NCBI GenBank assembly: GCA_900466605.1 | Contig: UBMU01000008.1 | Coordinates: 310,001 to 374,000 of the forward strand | DNA from: Hyphomicrobiales bacterium | GTDB lineage: Bacteria; Pseudomonadota; Alphaproteobacteria; Rhizobiales; Rhizobiaceae | Length of the DNA stretch: 64,000 nt | Reading direction: 5' to 3' | Shown: in pieces, positions 1 through 9,334 of the stretch | Layout: each line of letters begins with the position of its first letter | Numbering within the stretch: position 1 is the stretch's first letter | Notes under the pieces: generated by a model | What the model saw: only the letters and a program-made list of their open reading frames with translations | What the model was told of the DNA's origin: nothing | Databases searched by the model: none | Translations under genes and position numbers: made by a program

Positions 1-471
1 CTCGTCATCCCCTATCGCAAGTTCATGACGGGCAGTGCCAAGGCTGTGACAGAGATGGTCGCGGCGGTTCGCGCGGAATGCAAGGATCCGGTTCTTCTGA
101 AGGTCATCCTCGAGACCGGCGAGATCAAGGATGCGGCGCTCATCCAGCGCGCCTCAGAACTCGCCATCGAGGCCGGCGCCGATTTCATCAAGACATCCAC
201 CGGCAAAGTCTCCGTCAACGCCACGTTGGAAGCGGCCGACATCATGCTGAGGGTCATCCGTCAGAGCGGTCGCAAGGTCGGCTTCAAGCCGGCGGGCGGC
301 ATCGGCTCGGTCGCGGACGCGGCGCTCTACCTGAGCCTTGCGGAGACGATAATGGCGCCGGATTGGCCGATGCCATCGACCTTCCGTTTCGGGGCATCTG
401 GTTTGCTCGACGACATCCTTGCAGTCCTCGGCGGAACGCAATCCACGCCCGCCGCTGCTTCGAGCTATTGA
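1..471 (+). CDS. deoC: Deoxyribose-phosphate aldolase, 3' part (5' end outside window)
   Basis: This enzyme cleaves 2-deoxyribose 5-phosphate to glyceraldehyde 3-phosphate and acetaldehyde, the last step of deoxynucleoside breakdown in the cytosol. The frame is open from base 1, so the start codon is missing and about 156 C-terminal residues remain. The segment DFIKTSTGKV holds the Schiff-base lysine of class I DERA, followed by a GFKPAGGI motif that belongs to the phosphate-binding end of the barrel. The stop codon lies one base before the deoA start, so the two genes are almost certainly co-transcribed. Family assignment is secure; only the N-terminus is unseen. Confidence 0.95.
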   Translation, partial: LVIPYRKFMTGSAKAVTEMVAAVRAECKDPVLLKVILETGEIKDAALIQRASELAIEAGADFIKTSTGKVSVNATLEAADIMLRVIRQSGRKVGFKPAGGIGSVADAALYLSLAETIMAPDWPMPSTFRFGASGLLDDILAVLGGTQSTPAAASSY

Positions 472-472
472 C

Positions 473-1798
473 ATGATCCCGCAGGAAATCATCCGCCGGA
501 AGCGAAACGGCGGGACGCTTTCCGAAGAGGACATACAATCGTTCATCAACGCCCTCGCCACTGGCCAGCTTTCCGAAGGTCAGATCGGTGCCTTCGCCAT
601 GGCGGTCTGGTTCAAGGGCATGTCGCGCGAAGAGATCGTGGCGCTGACCCTTGCGATGGCGCGCTCGGGCGACACGCTGAGCTGGTCAGACATCGACCGG
701 CCAATCGCCGACAAGCATTCGACGGGTGGTGTCGGCGACAATGTTTCCCTGATGCTCGCACCGATAGCGGCAGCCTGTGGGCTGGCTGTTCCAATGATTT
801 CAGGGCGTGGTCTCGGCCATACCGGCGGAACACTGGACAAGCTCGAGGCCATACCCGGCTATAACGTCACCCCTGACGCTTTGCTTTTCCGCAAGGTCGT
901 GAAGGATGTCGGTTGCGCCATCATCGGTCAGACGGGCTCCCTGGCGCCTGCCGATGGCAAGCTCTACGCGGTCCGCGACGTCACTGCGACCGTCGACTCA
1001 ATCCCCCTCATCACCGCCTCGATCCTCTCGAAGAAACTCGCGGCCGGCCTGCAGACACTTGTCCTCGATGTCAAGGTCGGCACCGGCGCGTTCATGGCCG
1101 AACCCAAGGATGCCGAGACGTTGGCACGCGCACTTGTCGATGTCGCCAACAGCGCGGGCGTCAGGACATCAGCCCTGATCACCGACATGAACCAGCCACT
1201 AGCCGATGCCGCAGGCAATACCGTCGAAATCCAAAACTGTCTGGATTTTCTGGAGGGCAAAAAGAAGAACACACGGCTGGAGGCCACCGTGCTTGCCTTC
1301 GCGGCCGAGATGCTGGTGGAATCCGGCGCGGCCGCATCGTTGGAGGATGGGGAAGCGAGGGCGACCGCCGCTCTCTCATCAGGCAAAGCGGCTGAGAGCT
1401 TCGGCCGCATGGTTCACCTGCTCGGCGGCCCCTCGGATCTGTTGGAAAGACCGGACAAGTACCTCGTCCGGGCGCCGGTGACGAAGCCGGTCCCTGCGCC
1501 TCGATCCGGGTGGCTTTCCGGCTGCGAGGTACGCGAGATCGGCATGACCGTCGTCGATCTCGGTGGCGGACGACGGCATCCGGACGACCGGATCGATCAT
1601 CGCGTTGGAATATCCGATATTCTGCCGCTCGGCACCCGTATCGAGCAAGGCGATCCAATTGCGCTGGTGCATGCCGCGAACGCGCATGCGGCGGATGCGG
1701 CGGCTGCCGCACTGGCTGCCAACTACAGGATCGGCGACCGCCAGCCTGCAATCGCCGCTGTCGTCTGCGAGCGCATCGTCGCTATTGCTTCAAGCTGA
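473..1798 (+). CDS. deoA: Thymidine phosphorylase
   Basis: DeoA converts thymidine and phosphate to thymine and 2-deoxyribose 1-phosphate. The 441-residue length matches the usual ~440. The phosphate-binding KHSTGGVGD motif begins at about residue 81, and SGRGLGHTGGTLDKLE follows near residue 112. I chose the ATG at 473 (MIPQEIIRRKR) because that N-terminus is typical of the family; an in-frame upstream extension would run into deoC. It follows deoC with a one-base gap, so the two form a pyrimidine deoxynucleoside catabolic pair. Its 3' end overlaps the convergent protease gene by 17 bases. Confidence 0.95.
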   Translation: MIPQEIIRRKRNGGTLSEEDIQSFINALATGQLSEGQIGAFAMAVWFKGMSREEIVALTLAMARSGDTLSWSDIDRPIADKHSTGGVGDNVSLMLAPIAAACGLAVPMISGRGLGHTGGTLDKLEAIPGYNVTPDALLFRKVVKDVGCAIIGQTGSLAPADGKLYAVRDVTATVDSIPLITASILSKKLAAGLQTLVLDVKVGTGAFMAEPKDAETLARALVDVANSAGVRTSALITDMNQPLADAAGNTVEIQNCLDFLEGKKKNTRLEATVLAFAAEMLVESGAAASLEDGEARATAALSSGKAAESFGRMVHLLGGPSDLLERPDKYLVRAPVTKPVPAPRSGWLSGCEVREIGMTVVDLGGGRRHPDDRIDHRVGISDILPLGTRIEQGDPIALVHAANAHAADAAAAALAANYRIGDRQPAIAAVVCERIVAIASS

Positions 1799-2300
1799 GA
1801 GATCCGTCGGCAACGGAATAAGAGGCAAGCTTCTTGAGGAAGCTCATGCCAACGAGCGTGGAGGTAAGGGCGTCATCCTTCAGGACAAAAGCCTCGACGT
1901 CGCGCACGCGAATTCCACCGATTTCCACCCGATCCAACGTGACATGCGCCGCCTTGGTGGCGCCGTTGGCGGTGTTCACCGAGTAACGGAAATCAAGCTG
2001 GTTGCCGGTGTAGCCAAGACGTCTGGCGAAACTCTCGTTCAGGGCAACATAGGTTGCGCCCGTATCGATCAAGCCCTGTACCTGTCGACCGTTGATCCTG
2101 AAGTCTCCGGAATAGTGGCCCTGGGCATCGGCGCGCAGGCGCATTGTGCCGCCATTGGGCGTGGCAGGCTGTTCCCCGGAAGGGCCGGTAACGAAGTTGG
2201 CCGAGGCGACCGCTTCGTTGCTGCGTTTTCCCATGAGGGTTGGTATCTGCGTTGCAAGCACCGCAGCGACGCTTGCAAAAATGACGGTACGCACGAGCAT
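1782..2300 (-). CDS. Retropepsin-like (clan AA) aspartic protease, membrane-anchored
   Basis: This 172-residue protein starts with a hydrophobic segment (LVRTVIFASVAAVLATQI) that could anchor it in the inner membrane. A single-aspartate protease domain with the active-site motif LIDTGATYVALN follows. This is the pattern of a bacterial retropepsin-like family (TIGR02281 type) common in rhizobia; as a half-length enzyme it should act as a dimer. The substrate is unknown. The gene converges on deoA and overlaps its last 17 bases. It is not part of the deo pathway in any obvious way. Confidence 0.8.
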   Translation of the reverse strand: MLVRTVIFASVAAVLATQIPTLMGKRSNEAVASANFVTGPSGEQPATPNGGTMRLRADAQGHYSGDFRINGRQVQGLIDTGATYVALNESFARRLGYTGNQLDFRYSVNTANGATKAAHVTLDRVEIGGIRVRDVEAFVLKDDALTSTLVGMSFLKKLASYSVADGSLSLKQ

Positions 2301-2400
2301 CGGGACAGAAATCCTTCCTGTATAAACCCCGCGTCATGCGTGGCCATGCTTACAAGTGCTACGCCATAATTGCTGACAAGTTGCTAATGGCGGAAAAGCA

Positions 2401-2429
2401 AATGGCCCGGCAAACTTGCCCGGGCCATT
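2401..2429 (-). terminator. Intrinsic terminator of upp
   Basis: A perfect 10-bp inverted repeat (AATGGCCCGG / CCGGGCCATT) with a 9-base loop lies 31 bases past the upp stop. Read on the minus strand it is followed by a T-rich stretch (TTTGCTTTT), as expected for a rho-independent terminator ending the deoB-add-upp transcription unit. Confidence 0.75.
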
Positions 2430-2460
2430 GGCTGCATTGATTTGGTAAACGGATTATGAA

Positions 2461-3090
2461 TTATTTCGTGCCGTACATGCGATCGCCGGCATCGCCGAGG
2501 CCGGGCATGATATAGCCCTTCTCGTTGAGATGGCTGTCGATGGAGGCCGTGAAAACGGGCACATCAGGATGCGCCTCGCGGAAGTTCTTGATGCCCTCAG
2601 GGGCAGCCAAGAGGCAGAGGAAGCGAATGTTGTGGGCGCCGCGTTCCTTGAGCTTGTCGATCGCCGCAATCGAGGAATTGCCGGTGGCAAGCATGGGATC
2701 GACGACGATGATCAGGCGCTCCGAGATATCCTCCGGTGCCTTGAAGTAATATTCGACCGGCTGCAGCGTCTCGTGGTCGCGGTAGACGCCGATATGCGAC
2801 ACGCGCGCCGACGGCACGAGATCGAGCATGCCTTCAAGAAGGCCGTTGCCGGCGCGGAGGATCGAGGCAAAAACGAGCTTCTTGCCCTCGAGGATCGGCG
2901 ACTCGATTGTCTGCAGCGGCGTCTCGATGGTCTCCATCGTGAGCTCAAGATCGCGGGTCACTTCGTAGCAGAGCAGCGTGGAGATTTCACGCAGGAGCCG
3001 ACGGAAACTTCCGGTAGAGGTCTCCTTGCGCCGCATGATCGTGAGTTTGTGCTGCACAAGCGGGTGATCGATGACCGTTACGCCGTCCAT
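2461..3090 (-). CDS. upp: Uracil phosphoribosyltransferase
   Basis: Upp makes UMP from uracil and PRPP, the key uracil salvage step. The 209-residue protein has the standard N-terminus ([12 protein letters not shown]) and the PRPP-binding loop [16 protein letters not shown]. The C-terminal [13 protein letters not shown] contacts uracil in the family. It is the last gene of a minus-strand set after deoB and add, with a 110-base gap from add, and a clear terminator follows it. The grouping places uracil recovery next to deoxynucleoside and adenosine breakdown. Confidence 0.96.
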   Translation of the reverse strand: MDGVTVIDHPLVQHKLTIMRRKETSTGSFRRLLREISTLLCYEVTRDLELTMETIETPLQTIESPILEGKKLVFASILRAGNGLLEGMLDLVPSARVSHIGVYRDHETLQPVEYYFKAPEDISERLIIVVDPMLATGNSSIAAIDKLKERGAHNIRFLCLLAAPEGIKNFREAHPDVPVFTASIDSHLNEKGYIMPGLGDAGDRMYGTK

Positions 3091-3200
3091 GGCCAGAGCC
3101 CTTCCTATCGTTGTTCTTATCGGATGTTTCTTCCATGGAAATTGCCTTCACCGCAAGAGCGGAGGCTATTTTGCAGTATCGATCCCCAGGGTCGGATGCA

Positions 3201-4169
3201 TTACATACGGGCAAAAAGCGCCTGGCGCGTCGGCTCGTCGACGAAGGCTGCCTCGATCCCGGTTCGGGTCATCTCGTCGATCGCGGCGTCACTGAAGCCG
3301 AAGGCGTCGGCAGCCAGCTCGTATTCGCGCTTCAGCGATGTGTGGAAGAATGGCGGGTCGTCGGAACTGATCGTCACGCGGACACCGGCTTCCTTGAGTA
3401 CCCGCAGTGGGTGCGAGGCGAAATCCGGAAAGACCTTCAGTGCAATATTGGAGCCCGGGCATACTTCCAGCACCGTTCCGAGATCGGCCAGGCGCTTGAC
3501 GAGATCCTTGTCCTCGATTGCGCGCACGCCATGCCCGATCCTGGAAGGCCTGACAACGTCGAGCGCATCGGCAACGCTGAAGGCACCGCACACTTCGCCG
3601 GCGTGGATGGTAAGGCCCAACCCCGCATCGCGCGCAATGTCGAAGGCACGCGCATAGTCAGCGACCCGACCCATCCGCTCCTCGCCGGCAAGATTGAATC
3701 CCGTGATGAGTGGGTTCTTAGCCTTGGCAGCATATTCCGCAGCGCCAATGACGCTTTCGGGGCCGAAATGACGCTCGCCCGTGACGATCAGGCGTGCCTC
3801 GATGCCGCTCTTCGTCTTCGCACGACGAATGCCCTCGCACACTCCCTCGATATAAGCGTCCGCACCAAGCCCGATCCGCTCGCCGTGATCGGGAGACACG
3901 ATCAGCTCGCTGTAGATGGTGCCGATGCCTGCGAGTTCATCGAGATAGGTTTCGGTCAGCAGCGCATAGTCTTCCTCGGTCTTGTAGACCTCGGAGACCT
4001 TGTCGTAGCATTCCAGAAAACTTCCGAAGTCACGCCAGATATAAGCGCCATCAGAGAGATACGCGCTTATGTCGACATTGTATTTGCGGGCCTGCGCCAA
4101 AGTGAGCGCCGGTGGTGCCGCACCTTCCAGATGGCAGTGCAGCTCGATCTTCTTCAAATGCGACGTCAT
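3201..4169 (-). CDS. add: Adenosine deaminase
   Basis: Add hydrolyses adenosine or deoxyadenosine to inosine or deoxyinosine. The 322-residue TIM-barrel protein has the metal-binding [10 protein letters not shown] motif at its N-terminus. The catalytic HAGE segment sits in the middle, and SSDDPPFF lies near the C-terminus. The start ATG at 4169 is supported by GGGAG about nine bases upstream and by an ATGA overlap with the deoB stop, which indicates translational coupling. A longer in-frame extension would run inside deoB and is rejected. Confidence 0.95.
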   Translation of the reverse strand: MTSHLKKIELHCHLEGAAPPALTLAQARKYNVDISAYLSDGAYIWRDFGSFLECYDKVSEVYKTEEDYALLTETYLDELAGIGTIYSELIVSPDHGERIGLGADAYIEGVCEGIRRAKTKSGIEARLIVTGERHFGPESVIGAAEYAAKAKNPLITGFNLAGEERMGRVADYARAFDIARDAGLGLTIHAGEVCGAFSVADALDVVRPSRIGHGVRAIEDKDLVKRLADLGTVLEVCPGSNIALKVFPDFASHPLRVLKEAGVRVTISSDDPPFFHTSLKREYELAADAFGFSDAAIDEMTRTGIEAAFVDEPTRQALFARM

Positions 4170-5386
4170 AGAAAACTTCTCCCATGCGCTCCAGCTGGAA
4201 TGCGCAGATGGCGGGCAATCGTTTCGCCGATATCCGCGTAGGTGGCGCGAATGCCGATATCGCGAGAACGCAGCCCGGGCCCATAGGCAATGATCGGCAC
4301 GCGTTCGCGCGTGTGATCCGTGCCGCGCCATGTCGGATCGCAGCCGTGGTCGGCGGTCAGGATGACGAGATCGCCGGGTTTGAGCTTGCCACCGACCTCA
4401 GGCAACCGGGCATCAAAGGCTTCAAGTGCAGCGGCGTAGCCAGCCACATCCCGGCGATGGCCATAAACCATGTCGAAATCGACAAAGTTGGTGAAAACGA
4501 GTTCGCCATCCTCGGCGGTGTCCATGGCTGCAAGGCTCGCATCCATCAACGCCTCATTGCCATTGGCCTTGATGACCCGGGATACCCCCTTGTGCGCGAA
4601 GATATCGCCGATCTTGCCGATGGCGTGGACCTTGCGACCCTCCTTGACCAGCCGGTCGAGGAGGGTCGGCTCCGGCGGTGGCACCGAGAAGTCGCGGCGG
4701 TTTCCGGTGCGCTCAAACTTGGAAGCAGTTTCCCCAACGAACGGTCGCGCGATGACGCGGCCGATATTGTAGTGGTCCAGCAGGGCGCGGGCGATCGTGC
4801 AGAAAGTCATGAGCCTGTCGAGGCCGAAATGCGTCTCGTGCGCGGCGACCTGAAAGACGGAATCGGACGAGGTATAGCAGATCGGCTTGCCGGTCCTGAT
4901 ATGCTCTTCGCCGTAGCGCGCGATGATGTCGGTGCCGGAGGCGTGACAGTTGCCGAGAATGCCGGGGACTTCGGCAGCCCTGCAGAGTGCCTCGACGAGC
5001 TGCGGCGGAAAGGCATCGCCTTCAGCCGGAAAGTAACCCCAATCAAGGGTCACGGGCGTTCCGGCGATCTCCCAATGACCGGAGGGGGTATCCTTGCCGC
5101 GCGAAACTTCGCTGGCTGAACCGAACATCGCGTAGGTTCTTTCCGGAACTGGCATGCCGGCGGGGAACCGACCCGACGCCGCCTTGGCGAGATGGACCAG
5201 CCCAAGCGCCGACATATTCGGAAGCTGAAGAGGCCCGGAGCGCAATCCTTCACGGTCGCCTGCACCCACGGCACAGAACTCCGCGATATGGCCGAGCGTG
5301 TCGGCACCTTCATCGCCATAGGCGGCCGCGTCTGGAGCACCCCCGACGCCAAAAGAATCAAGAACGAAAAGAAAGGCTCGCGCCAT
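4166..5386 (-). CDS. deoB: Phosphopentomutase
   Basis: DeoB interconverts (deoxy)ribose 1-phosphate and 5-phosphate, linking nucleoside phosphorylases to DeoC. The 406-residue protein shows alkaline-phosphatase-superfamily metal sites: [19 protein letters not shown] at the N-terminus and [13 protein letters not shown] with RGTDHTRE near the C-terminus. It is the first gene of the deoB-add-upp unit and overlaps add by four bases. The deo pathway is therefore split here between two converging units, deoC-deoA on plus and deoB on minus. Confidence 0.96.
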   Translation of the reverse strand: MARAFLFVLDSFGVGGAPDAAAYGDEGADTLGHIAEFCAVGAGDREGLRSGPLQLPNMSALGLVHLAKAASGRFPAGMPVPERTYAMFGSASEVSRGKDTPSGHWEIAGTPVTLDWGYFPAEGDAFPPQLVEALCRAAEVPGILGNCHASGTDIIARYGEEHIRTGKPICYTSSDSVFQVAAHETHFGLDRLMTFCTIARALLDHYNIGRVIARPFVGETASKFERTGNRRDFSVPPPEPTLLDRLVKEGRKVHAIGKIGDIFAHKGVSRVIKANGNEALMDASLAAMDTAEDGELVFTNFVDFDMVYGHRRDVAGYAAALEAFDARLPEVGGKLKPGDLVILTADHGCDPTWRGTDHTRERVPIIAYGPGLRSRDIGIRATYADIGETIARHLRIPAGAHGRSFL

Positions 5387-5487
5387 GCTTCACCCAGCGA
5401 CAAAAGACTGACGACCCATGCACAGGGCCACAACTGCTCAAGCCTTATAACGGCAAAGCACGCTTGGCAAACCGGCAGATGGTTTGC

Positions 5488-6063
5488 TCAGCAGTCGCCG
5501 CAGGTGACAGTGTCGCTCGCACGCGGCAGATAGAAATAGGCACGGCTGATGTTAATCGTGCTCTGGTTCGGCATCAGGTTCGGTGCAAAGAGGAAGAGCT
5601 TGTAGGGAATGCTCAGTTCCGTGCGGACAAGGAAGATATTGGCTTTCTTCATGTCAGTGGGGACCGTTGTCGCGGAGTTCACCACATAGGGGCGACTTCC
5701 ATCCTGCGCCCACGACCATGCGACTTTCGGGTTTGCGGAGCCGTCAAGCGCGATGCCCGTGACCTTTACCTTCAGACCGCTCGACGCATAGGGCACAAAG
5801 ACTGCCGAAGCGACAGACGGCATATCGGCTAGCCAGGCCTTGGTGACACTCTTCTGCTGCGTCACGATATCGGTGATCATGCCGGCGGCGCGGCTCGCGC
5901 GCTTGCTCATGCTGAGACCGATCGTGATCTCGAATGCCCCGACATAAAGCATCACCAGGATTGGGAACAGGATGGCAAACTCGATCGCGCCCACACCTTC
6001 CCGATCGCCGATGAAGCGTTTTGTCAGCCGATGAAGTCGTGTCAACACGCCGCCAACCGCCAT
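5488..6063 (-). CDS. TadE-like minor pseudopilin
   Basis: This 191-residue protein has a prepilin-like N-terminus: a basic leader followed by REGVGAIEFAILFPILVMLYVG, the glycine/glutamate plus hydrophobic helix pattern of TadE/TadF pseudopilins processed by a CpaA-type peptidase. The remainder is a polar periplasmic domain ending in a cysteine pair (CGDC). It lies two bases after a second TadE-like gene on the same strand, in the Tad locus. Minor pseudopilins of this kind are needed for Flp pilus assembly. Which of the two corresponds to TadE and which to TadF is not resolved. Confidence 0.82.
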   Translation of the reverse strand: MAVGGVLTRLHRLTKRFIGDREGVGAIEFAILFPILVMLYVGAFEITIGLSMSKRASRAAGMITDIVTQQKSVTKAWLADMPSVASAVFVPYASSGLKVKVTGIALDGSANPKVAWSWAQDGSRPYVVNSATTVPTDMKKANIFLVRTELSIPYKLFLFAPNLMPNQSTINISRAYFYLPRASDTVTCGDC

Positions 6064-6065
6064 TT

Positions 6066-6689
6066 CTAATACTGCTCGTTTTGAAAGGCCGTGGTGGCGA
6101 CGATCAGGAAGTATGAGGAAGACCCGTCAGTCGGCCGGATGTTGGTAATATAGGGCCGGATCAAATCCGTGATGATCTGCCAGCGGTAGTACGCGCGAAC
6201 CATGTTGATCGTGCCGGAGCCACCCGGCTGATACTTGAAGTCCGACGTTTTGATGTCGGCATAGGCATTGGTCGAGGTCCTCGGTATCGTCGTCGGAATT
6301 GCGGCGAACGTACTGAAGGTCTGCACGTCGACAAAGAGCTTGCTCGGGGTGGCTACCTCCGTTGCAGAGCACTTTATGAGGATCGAGACCTCATTGCAGA
6401 GTGCCGTCCTGAACGCTGTCACGTTGGTGTTCGTAGGCGTCATCTGTCCTGTTCGCATCTTGCGACTGACCGTATCCACGGCATTGGACACCAGCTGTTC
6501 ACCGGCGAAGGCGATGAACGTTTCGATGATGGCAAAGACCACAAGAAAATAGGGAATGGCGAGAAGCGCGAACTCGATCGCAGCCGACCCGTCGCGCGAG
6601 CGCGCCAATTCGGTTAACCGCGACCTCTTTGCCCGGTGCGGGCGGCAGGCCGGGTCCGCAGCTTGATCGATTTCCTTCATGGCCTGCAT
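6066..6689 (-). CDS. TadE/TadF-like minor pseudopilin
   Basis: This second pseudopilin has RDGSAAIEFALLAIPYFLVV, a prepilin-like cleavage and membrane helix, after a long basic leader. The soluble part carries two cysteines (LCNEV, IKCSA) that could form a disulfide. The frame is open up to a TTG at 6746. I prefer ATG at 6689 or 6680, which give about 207 or 204 residues; none of these starts has a strong ribosome-binding site, so the N-terminus is uncertain. It is adjacent to the other TadE-like gene and downstream of the secretin-N-domain gene, all on minus. Confidence 0.8.
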   Translation of the reverse strand: MQAMKEIDQAADPACRPHRAKRSRLTELARSRDGSAAIEFALLAIPYFLVVFAIIETFIAFAGEQLVSNAVDTVSRKMRTGQMTPTNTNVTAFRTALCNEVSILIKCSATEVATPSKLFVDVQTFSTFAAIPTTIPRTSTNAYADIKTSDFKYQPGGSGTINMVRAYYRWQIITDLIRPYITNIRPTDGSSSYFLIVATTAFQNEQY

Positions 6690-6792
6690 CCGGGGACAGC
6701 TTCGATCACATTCTTTTAGAGCGTGATCGTTGATTTTCCGTTTCAAGCCGGATCAGAAGTTTAACGGAACCAATATTGGCCGGTGGAGGCCA

Positions 6793-7203
6793 CTATGGAC
6801 CTGCCGCTGCGGTTTCCGCGCCCTGCTGGCTGTGCTGCTCGCAATTCGGTGTGCAGGAAAGCACTGAGCGCTCCGTCTGACGAAAGACGCGGACGGTGTT
6901 CGCTTCGTCGATCGAGACCAAAATGCTCTCGTCAAGGATCGCGTTGCCGTCCACATCGAGCAACACAAGGTTCGTCGTTCCGAAGCTACGCCCCGTCAAG
7001 ACGATTGTTTTTGAATCGGCAACCGTCGCATCCGCTACCTTTGCATTGCCGACGATGACCTTGCTTACCGGGCGATCGAGCTTCAGAACGCGCGCCTGAT
7101 CCATATAGACGCGCAGGATGTGCTGCTGTGCATACGCGGATTCGCAAAGGCCGAGGACAGCAAGAAAGCTGGCTAGGATGATCCTCTTGCCACTCGGCGA
7201 CAT
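6793..7203 (-). CDS. Small secreted pilus-assembly protein with CpaC-type N-terminal domain
   Basis: This 136-residue protein has a signal peptide (cleavage after ESAYA) followed by one domain of the kind found at the N-terminus of CpaC/RcpA secretins: LKLDRPVSKVIVGNAKVADATV and GTTNLVLLDVDG. No secretin channel domain follows. It therefore looks like a free-standing copy of the secretin N-domain, perhaps a periplasmic partner for CpaC or the pseudopilins. It is first on the minus strand, divergent from pilA, with the two TadE-like genes downstream. Its precise role is not known to me. Confidence 0.75.
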   Translation of the reverse strand: MSPSGKRIILASFLAVLGLCESAYAQQHILRVYMDQARVLKLDRPVSKVIVGNAKVADATVADSKTIVLTGRSFGTTNLVLLDVDGNAILDESILVSIDEANTVRVFRQTERSVLSCTPNCEQHSQQGAETAAAGP

Positions 7204-7606
7204 TTTGGCTCTCTTTCAAGGGTTACGGCGACTTTCACCCAACAGCATGAGAAAAATTGGTGAACGAAGCTTTAATTCTGTTTCGGTGCGCGCAGGATTT
7301 CAGGCCTGCGCCCCATATGGATACAGGTTTTTGCTCATACGGGGTGCGTTGCCGCCGTATGGAGTATCGCCAAATTGTTCCTCAAACATCTCAAGCGTCA
7401 ATTACTGCAGCGCATGCGGGATCTGCAGACAATTTTACGCAGCGATGCAAGCAAATACTTACCATTCTCAAGTGTCGAAAGGCATTTACGAAATGGTAAC
7501 CCAACTCTTTAAGTTGATGGAAACAGGGCCTCGCTAAATTGTGGCAATCCGATCAACGGCAACAGTTGGCGGACGTGCTGAACATCAACTGGAGTAGGAG
7601 TTTACC
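7204..7606. other. Divergent intergenic region upstream of pilA
   Basis: This 403-base gap separates the leftward pseudopilin genes from pilA and should hold promoters for both directions. It is noticeably richer in A and T than the flanking genes, especially 7240-7550. A small inverted repeat (CAAC-N7-GTTG) lies at about 7502-7516. I see no convincing open frame with a ribosome-binding site and no perfect TTAA-N7-TTAA box. A strong ribosome-binding site (GGAGTAGGAG) immediately precedes pilA. Confidence 0.5.
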
Positions 7607-7792
7607 ATGACCAAGCTTGTTAGCCGTTTTCTGAAGGACGAATCCGGCGCGACCGCCATTGAATATGGCCTGATCGCAGCGCTCATTTCTGTCGCGCTCA
7701 TCACCGGCGCAACCACGCTGGGCAGCAAATTGAACAGCGTCTTCGTCGGCATTTCGAACAAGATGAACGACGCAGTTACCTCGTCGAAGTAA
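7607..7792 (+). CDS. pilA: Flp-type major pilin (type IVb)
   Basis: This 61-residue protein is the structural subunit of the Tad/Flp pilus. After a short basic leader it has the Flp signature SGATAIEYGLIAALISVALI, where cleavage after glycine is expected and the EY pair is characteristic. A strong purine-rich ribosome-binding site (GGAGTAGGAG) fits high expression. It is followed by the prepilin peptidase gene after 94 bases and heads the rightward pilus genes. Family assignment is very clear; ctpA is another name used in rhizobia-related literature. Confidence 0.95.
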   Translation: MTKLVSRFLKDESGATAIEYGLIAALISVALITGATTLGSKLNSVFVGISNKMNDAVTSSK

Positions 7793-7886
7793 TCTTGAGT
7801 GGCATGCGATCAGACGCGCAGGTGTCTGGTCGCAACATCGGCTCACTTGCGGTAGCAGTGGGCCTTTTGTTGTTGGGGATCGAAGA

Positions 7887-8399
7887 ATGATAGCGGCTTC
7901 CGTCTTTGTGATCTTGCCACTTTGCCTCGCCATCGCGGCATTTTCCGATCTCTTTACCATGACGATCCCCAACCGCGTATCGGCCATTCTCGTCCTTTCC
8001 TTTTTTTTCATCGCACCCTTCGCAGGGCTTCACTTGAGCGAAATCGCCAATCATGTCGGCGGTGCGACCACTGTGCTTCTCGTGTGCTTTATTCTCTTTG
8101 CGACGAACACCATGGGCGGAGGGGATGCAAAGCTTCTGGCTGCAACGTCGCTCTGGTTCGGGTTGAACTCTTCTCTCGTGGAATTTCTTGGTTACGTCGG
8201 CATGTTGGGCGGCCTGGCCGCTATGGTCATCCTCGTGATCCGGTCGCAGACAGACATCATCATCGCGACGGGGCTGCCTGTTCCCCGGTCAATCCTTCTT
8301 GCAAAGAAGATGCCCTACGGCATTGCCATCGCGGCTGGCGGCTTTCTTGCCTTTCCCTCCTCGCCTCTCTTCCTCGCGGCACTGCAGAGCCTGAAGTAA
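7887..8399 (+). CDS. cpaA: Prepilin peptidase, CpaA/TadV type
   Basis: CpaA is the inner-membrane aspartyl protease that cleaves the Flp prepilin and the pseudopilins. The 170-residue protein is almost entirely membrane-spanning. It carries the two catalytic aspartates of the family: one in SDLFTMTIPN near residue 20 and one in the GGGDAK motif near residue 75. The ~170-residue length without a methylase domain is typical for Tad systems. It sits between pilA and cpaB. Confidence 0.94.
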   Translation: MIAASVFVILPLCLAIAAFSDLFTMTIPNRVSAILVLSFFFIAPFAGLHLSEIANHVGGATTVLLVCFILFATNTMGGGDAKLLAATSLWFGLNSSLVEFLGYVGMLGGLAAMVILVIRSQTDIIIATGLPVPRSILLAKKMPYGIAIAAGGFLAFPSSPLFLAALQSLK

Positions 8400-8406
8400 C
8401 GACCAA

Positions 8407-8422
8407 TTAAGCCTCCGTTAAC
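8407..8422 (+). promoter_or_regulatory. CtrA-type box upstream of cpaB
   Basis: The sequence TTAA-GCCTCCG-TTAAC is an exact match to the known TTAA-N7-TTAA(C) recognition pattern of the cell-cycle regulator CtrA. It lies about 90 bases before the cpaB start, just after the cpaA stop. CtrA-controlled pilus genes are established in Caulobacter; control here is inferred. Confidence 0.65.
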
Positions 8423-8510
8423 TTAAGATCGAAGGCTTTCATTAACTATAATTATACCAATTGCGGGCAATTCTTCGGGTCGAATATCGCGAATCCCCGA
8501 GGAACCTTCG

Positions 8511-9323
8511 ATGAGACCCGCCCGCCTTTTGATACTTGGAGTGGCTGTCGTTGCAGCCGGCCTTGCCGGGGTGCTGGCGATGAGCCTCGCAGGCCGCGGT
8601 TCCGTGGTCACCAAGGTTCAATCGGTCGTCGAGAAAGAGCCGACCGTCAACGTGCTCGTCTCCGCCGCCAATCTGCCGGTCGGCGCCCGACTGGATGACA
8701 AGGCCGTTCACTGGATGGGCTGGCCTCAGAGTGCCGTCGTCCAGGGCTTCATCACGGAAGCAGAAAAGCCCGATGCGTTGAAAAGCATGCAGGGCGCCGT
8801 TGTTCGCCTGCCGATCTTCGAAGGTGAACCGATCCGCGCGGAAAAGATCGCAGATTCGAACAGCCGCATCATGTCCTCACTCCTGCCGTCCGGAAAGCGG
8901 GCCGTCGCAACCGAAATCTCGGTTTCAACCGGCGCTGGGGGCTTCATCCTGCCGAACGACCGCGTCGACGTGATCATGGTTCGCAAGGCGAAGGAAGCCG
9001 ACAAATTTCTGACCGAGACCGTGCTCAACAATGTACGCGTGCTCGCGATCGACCAGCAGATCCAGGAAAAGGAAGACGGCTCCAAGGCCGTGGTAGGTAC
9101 CACAGCGACGCTGGAGCTCACCCCCGATCAAACAAAGGTTCTGGCTGTCGCGCAACAGATGGCCGACCGGTTGTCACTGGCATTGCGCTCAGTCGCCGAC
9201 GCCCAGGAGCAGGACACCAGCGCCGCGGACTACCTCCTCAGCGGCGACAACGGCAGCGCCATCGTCCAGGTCATCAAGTCAGGCTCAATCGTAACCGACA
9301 GCAGCGCGCCGAAGGCCGAGTAA
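8511..9323 (+). CDS. cpaB: Flp pilus assembly protein CpaB/RcpC
   Basis: CpaB is a periplasmic protein tethered by an N-terminal helix that works with the outer-membrane secretin. The 270-residue protein has a membrane segment (ARLLILGVAVVAAGLAGVLA) followed by a SAF-type domain (VLVSAANLPVGARLDDKAVHW) and the conserved RAVATEISVSTGAGGFILPNDRVDV segment, the usual RcpC arrangement. Its ribosome-binding site GAGGAA is six bases from the ATG. It starts the cpaB-F run and has a CtrA-type box in its upstream gap, so it may have its own promoter. Confidence 0.93.
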   Translation: MRPARLLILGVAVVAAGLAGVLAMSLAGRGSVVTKVQSVVEKEPTVNVLVSAANLPVGARLDDKAVHWMGWPQSAVVQGFITEAEKPDALKSMQGAVVRLPIFEGEPIRAEKIADSNSRIMSSLLPSGKRAVATEISVSTGAGGFILPNDRVDVIMVRKAKEADKFLTETVLNNVRVLAIDQQIQEKEDGSKAVVGTTATLELTPDQTKVLAVAQQMADRLSLALRSVADAQEQDTSAADYLLSGDNGSAIVQVIKSGSIVTDSSAPKAE

Positions 9324-9334
9324 AGGAAATGGGA

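Noticed and set aside
6690-6746. N-terminal extension of the TadE-like gene to a TTG at 6746
   Set aside because: It has no ribosome-binding site and would place a long basic leader before the prepilin signal.
7485-7502. TTAC-N6-GTAAC considered as a CtrA box before pilA
   Set aside because: Half-sites and spacing do not fit TTAA-N7-TTAA.
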